A DNA stretch of 64,000 nucleotides. Source: Galbula dea. Taxonomy: Eukaryota; Chordata; Aves; Piciformes; Galbulidae. Each line of letters starts with the position of its first letter. The first letter of the stretch is position 1. The stretch is taken from positions 248,001-312,000 of the forward strand of contig VWZX01006241.1 in NCBI GenBank assembly GCA_013399015.1. Reading direction: 5' to 3'. The notes under the pieces are model-generated. The model was not told the DNA's origin, did no database searches, and worked only from the letters and a program-made list of their open reading frames with translations. This document shows, one piece after another, positions 59,346 through 64,000 of this stretch. The translations under genes were made by a program, and so were the position numbers.

Positions 59346-62300
59346 GACTTGTCCTCATGGATGAATATGGATGTGCTTCTATCCTGCTGGAATCTCTGGG
59401 AACAATAGCTCTGTGGTAGATACCTTGTACTCCACACTAAAAGAAAACCCTGAACTCTGTGATAAACTGTAGTTATTTTAAACCCTTTTCCTGTTCATTT
59501 GTCCTCTGCCCCAACACCTCCTCCCTCAGCTGGGCTACTAATGCACAAAAATCAGCTGCCATTTTAGCAACCAGGGCACTTGCCATTACCTTTGCTGTGG
59601 CTTAGGTTATGGAATCATACAAGAATGAGTAGAATCATAGAATCTTATGGAACAGGTTTGGTGAGACAATGCTTTTCCCACTTCCAGACCAGCCTTCCAG
59701 TGTGGCCCACGTTAGGTAGTGAAAAGAATTGAAATAAAACAAAACAAAAACCTCTGAGTGCAATGCTGTGTTTGCAATCATGGCTTTCCGAGGAAAGCTT
59801 CTTAAGTTGCCATGCAGTTTGCAGTGACCACAGCACAGATGGTTTTAAGGGCCCTTTGCAGGTTCAGCTTTCATGGCACAGAGCCAACCACTTCATGGCT
59901 ATCACTAGCAGATTGATCCTTGCAGACCCGTGTGCCAAAGCTCACTGGGAAAAAAGAGACACCCCAAAACCAGAGACACTCCAGGCTTGGGAGGGAGGCA
60001 GTTTTGAAGGGCTGCACACTCGAGTGTGAGGTTGGGGTATGATGCAGCCAATGCGACCAGGTTGTGCCAGGATTGCTTAAGTAGAAACAACACAGAGAAA
60101 AGGAAAGGGGAAAACTGATAAGAAAAGGGGAAAAAATCCACAAATCTAATTAAAGAGTCCAAAGTAGCACAAGATGAGGTTATGTAACTTCAATCTGTCC
60201 AGCACTGTTCACAGACAAACACTCCCCCAAAGCAGCATGGACTTGTGCAAGTGGAGATTGTGAAATCCCTGCTCTGTTGCCAGTTGTTGCCCAACCTTGC
60301 TGGGTAGCAGTGCTGTATGGCCGAGGACAAGCCAGGATCCTACAAACACCTCAGCAAGGCTCTGGCATGATGTGCACACAGACCTTCAGCATGGAGTCTG
60401 GGCTGAAGTCCCTTCTCAGCGCCATGCTGCGCCATGGTGGCTTGGAGCATGGGTTGGGGTCTTGTCAAAATGATGTAACCATCATGCAGCAAGATGTGGT
60501 CAAGGATGCATAGGGACAGGCTTTCTGCTGTTATTAGTAGCAGCTCTCAGGCTATTACTGATGCCAAAGATAGTTGGTCTTGTCTCTGATGGTCTAGGGT
60601 GCCCTGTGCAGGAGGTTTACAGGCATCATGCAGAGGCATAAAGTTGACTCCCCAGGTGCTTCTTTTTTATAATTAGCAGAAAATTAGCTCCTGCTGAAAT
60701 GGAAAAATGTGAAATACTTTCATCCAAAAATGTTTTTAATGTCCAGGACTGTGTGTGCTCAAAGCTCACAATAAAACTCATCTTCCTTGGGATGCACAGG
60801 CACACTAAGCTTAATTTCTTGGTCCCAGAAGTTTTAGGCAGGGATAAACCTTGGGTCAACGCACAGACACTCAGCTTTAGGACCCTGAGCAGTATCTGCT
60901 GAACCCAAACAGGCCAGACAAGGATCTTGAGATGCTCTCCTAAAGGCAAACTTGTAAACCCCATTAATGTTGTGCTCCAGGAGTCAACACGCTGTCTGGG
61001 AGGTCCCATGGAAGGAATGCTAAAACTAGGGTTTATTTAAACCTCCCTACCTGGATCCTCATGATTGCTGACTAGAAAGGTAATTCCCAGCTGGAAGAGC
61101 AGCTTTGGCAGTAGGATGATTGTCATGTGCTTGGAGTCTGTAAACCCACAAGGGTGTCTTACCTCAGCTCTTCTCTGCAGGATTTGACTCAGTTCAAGCT
61201 GCACTGATGTGTTGTGAAGGATGTGATTTCAGCACTAGCTCAGCACCACACCCAACCCAATGAGCCCCAAGCATCCCCAAGCCACGTCTAATGCCACACA
61301 AGCTGGTGCTCCACATTTCCTACTGCAATGTCACTTAGTCCCTCAGAATCCTGGAAAAAGTAGCAGCCAAAGACAACTTTCCTGTGAGCACAGGCTGAGT
61401 TTGGAACAAAGACAAAGAGCCCTGGAGAGGGGAGATGAACATGCAGTGCTTGGAGAGAAGCATCAAGTCTCCAAAAGGAAAAAAGCAGCAGCTCCACATC
61501 TTGCTTGGTTCTGTTTCCCTTTCCTTTCCAATGTTCAGTCTTTTTCCCAGGTACTGGTGGGACCACACACTCTTTTGACTTTCTTTACTGGCCAGCCAGA
61601 CAAAACACTGGAGGATCTAAAAACTGCTGTAACATGACCATAGTCTAGCAGAACATCTCCCATCTCCTCCAACTAGTAGGGGCAAAACCAGCTAATGAGA
61701 TCCATCATCCTTCACCATCATCCTGCCCTGGATAAGGGGTCAGGGCTACAGCTACTGGGTTGTAGCTCAACACTTTTGAAACCAGGATGGGAATCACTCC
61801 ATCTTCTTGTCCATCTATGAAGGGAAAGGATTTGGGGAAAACCAGAAAGATTAAGAAGAAAAATAACAAATTCCAGAGGACTTAAAAGAAAACGAGGAAA
61901 GGATGTGAGGGTGGCTGTGACAGGTTTCAGTAAGTGCCACCTGAACCAAAGCCACTTTAACAGCAAATTTAGGCCTTGCCAGAAGGTGGTCAGCAGTGAG
62001 TTCTTATCTGCAGATCTCAGTAGGTTTCCAGTGAAATACAGTTGGGACAAAATTTAAAATCTTTGTTGGAATGTATCAATTTATATCATATTTTCTATGG
62101 AAAAAAAAGTCAAAATTAATCATTTCAATGTTTCCCTTCTCATTTCAGTGAGGTAGGAAGTTTCATTTGACCATGATTCATTTAATTTAAGCCTTCACAG
62201 CTAAATAACTTTTTGCACCAGAATAGTCAGTGTGCCTCTGCATGACATATTTACTATGTAAATCTTGCTGAAATGAGTTACCATTACCAAATCACTGCAT

Positions 62301-62780
62301 TCTGCATCCTGCTCCATTTTACAACTACATTTCTTCTAGGTGACACCTTCCAATTTGTGCACTGATACAAACTTGCATAAATTTTCTTCTGGTTGAAGCA
62401 GCCTTGTCTGATAGGATCTATCCTAAAACCCCACCAAAGTGTACTTGGGTTTGGAATACTCAATGAGCATCCAGGATGAGCAGCATTTGTGAGATTAACC
62501 TGAGGTTCAGTCCTTCCCCTGGAGTAACAAGGCAAAGACCTAGCACATAAATTGACTTATTCTGATGAAGCCATTCTTTTCCAGCCCAGGCTGAACCAGA
62601 CAGGTAGACAAATAATGGTTAATATCCTTTGGTATTGTGGTATGCAAAAAGAGTCTATCTGAATCCAGATCTGAGATGTGACTTCTTCAGCTGGTCCGGG
62701 AAGACAGCCCCTTCGAGCTCTGGGAAGAAAAGGGTTGTCTTGTAGGAGGGTTCCCTGGATGATGTTCCAGATCTTTAACA
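59346..62780. other. Non-coding stretch, no gene recognised
   Basis: Only one possible CR1 stub (59630) was seen. Frames reach 127 codons (60626-61009, minus) without recognisable domains. Confidence 0.55.
59630..59668 (-). mobile_element. Possible CR1 tail stub, minus strand
   Basis: AGAATCATAGAATC, then TTATGGAACAGGTTTGG, resembles the reverse complement of a CR1 octamer tail with the last few bases of its 3' UTR. Extreme 5' truncation to a few tens of bases is known for CR1, but a match this short could be chance. Confidence 0.35.
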
Positions 62781-62836
62781 GGTGACCTGGAGTGAATTAT
62801 GTGCTCTGCGCCTTGGTTTCCCCATTTGTGAAGGCT
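62781..62836 (+). mobile_element. MIR-like SINE relic
   Basis: GGTGACCTGGAG, then GCTCTGCGCCTTGGTTTCCC, then CATTTGTGAA follow the order and spacing of the core of MIR (GTGACCTTGGGCAAG, CTCTGAGCCTCAGTTTCC, TCATCTGTAAAATG). MIR belongs to an old amniote SINE group, and bird genomes keep only rare, decayed copies. The match is about 55 bases with visible gaps. Confidence 0.45.
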
Positions 62837-64000
62837 TCACTTCCCCCAGAAGATGTCTGCAAACTCACTGGTGCTCATACAGCCCAGTAAACACTCGTGG
62901 GGGGAGATGCAAGGGAGGTCATGGGAGCTCAACACCACCATGGGCTGTCACAGCAGAGGCTGTGAGCTCTGGGTACCAACCAGCTTTGCTCCTTGATCCT
63001 GGTTCCTCACCCACCCACACTGCATAGAGCATTTCTGGCCCAGCTTCTCTCAGAGCTGTTTCCTACAGGTAGTATGGACAAGACTACCCCAGGACTGGGT
63101 CCTGTTGCTGTGCTCAGGCTTCCACTGTCTCAGATATAACTCAACATGTCCTCTTTGACCCACACACGGACCTGCTGCAGGAATTGCTGTGACCATCCTG
63201 AGCACTTTGGGACTAATGTTGTCTTTTCACAAGTACCTGTACTGCACCTAGCACAACGACCTAGTAATTATAACAGAAGCTAAATTACTGCTAAAATTAG
63301 GTGCTTATTAACATCATAGCCTCTGGGCACTACCACAACACTTAATTATGTTGCAGTCTAAGAGTAACTCGGGACTCATCATAGTCTTCATAAAAAGTGT
63401 CCTTAGGGAGAGAGTTTCTCTGCAAGGTCTTGGTTTTCCATTAGGTCATATTTTACATATGGAAAAAAACAGTATCTGTTCAGATGCCTAAGGATTTCAA
63501 TTAAGTTTAGTGATTTCAACTGCAAAATGAAGGTGTGCATATGTTGTCTCCCCTGAACTTCACTTCTGATTGTAAGCTTTAAGTCATAAGCTTCAAGGAC
63601 AGTTTTTATGCATCAAGGTGCTTAGACTCAGGATGCCTCATGGCCATGTAAAGGCCAGGCCAGGTCCCACACTGACACCCCTCCCACATACACCACTGCA
63701 ATAAAATTGACAGCACAGAGCCAAAGCCAAGCTGTGTGTTCTCCTTTCTAGTTCCACAATCTCCCTTGTGCAACCAGGATTCCCAGTGGGGTCATCTCCA
63801 ACCCCAAGGCAAATTTAGGACAATGACTGGAAAAGAGCATGGCCAAAATTTAATTTGCCACTTAAATCCAACCTGGTTGGCTGAGGTATTGAAGACAAAA
63901 TATGGTCCAAGGCAGGTCCTTCAGGAAATGCTGAGAAGCAAGAGGGCAAGGCCATCTGTTTCATGTGCCAGTTCAGGCAAGCGACAAGGTCAGCTCAGCA
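62837..64000. other. Non-coding stretch with an AT-rich, homeodomain-motif patch
   Basis: Bases 63262-63350 hold several TAATTA/ATTA-type cores (AGTAATTATAAC, TAAATTACTGC, AAAATTAGG, CTTAATTATG) in otherwise unique DNA. No gene was recognised up to the window end. Confidence 0.5.

Noticed and set aside
1..64000. Endogenous retrovirus or LTR
   Set aside because: No paired LTRs, primer-binding site, polypurine tract or gag/pol/env-like frame was seen. Solitary, heavily decayed LTRs could still be missed by eye.

Overview
This window looks like nuclear DNA from a bird. The evidence is the repeat content: at least eight CR1 LINE pieces, most carrying the sauropsid hallmarks of 5' truncation and an octamer-like 3' tail (ATTCTRTG type). 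There is also a short tRNA-derived SINE whose tail comes from CR1, and a scatter of microsatellites. I see no Alu, L1, bacterial operon, CRISPR array, or retroviral gag/pol/env. Crocodilians and turtles also carry CR1, so the bird call is likely rather than proven, and I cannot name the species.

No host protein-coding gene can be supported. The longest open frames (175, 183, 190 and 207 codons) are about what chance gives in 64 kb read in six frames. They lie in stop-poor GC-rich or pyrimidine-rich DNA, overlap rival frames on the other strand, and match nothing I recognise. The only recognisable protein-like sequence is the decayed CR1 reverse transcriptase at about 3.67-4.17 kb and 9.10-9.76 kb. 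Both copies are broken by frameshifts or stops. The window is best read as intergenic or deep-intronic DNA.

Layout. Positions 1-10.6 kb are dense in retroposons: a tRNA-Glu-like/CR1 SINE at 1.45 kb and five CR1 pieces, all on the + strand, covering roughly one third of the interval. One CR1 fragment at 7.94 kb has a 32-bp inverted repeat at its 5' junction. From 10.6 to 64 kb the DNA is largely unique. It holds only three or four small CR1 remnants (20.94 kb minus, 31.39 kb plus, 38.40 kb minus, a possible stub at 59.63 kb), two possible ancient amniote repeat relics (26.22 kb and a MIR-like piece at 62.78 kb), a 100-bp direct duplication at 15.1/15.4 kb, and several short tandem repeats. At 55.37-55.54 kb and 56.14-56.22 kb lie two long pyrimidine tracts, both ending in splice-acceptor-like CAG.

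Regulatory DNA. Short stretches at 56.22-56.32, 58.98-59.35 and 63.24-63.37 kb look like unique sequence rich in developmental transcription-factor motifs. They are candidate conserved non-coding elements by inference only. The observation most worth following is the tRNA-Glu-like head joined to a CR1 tail.
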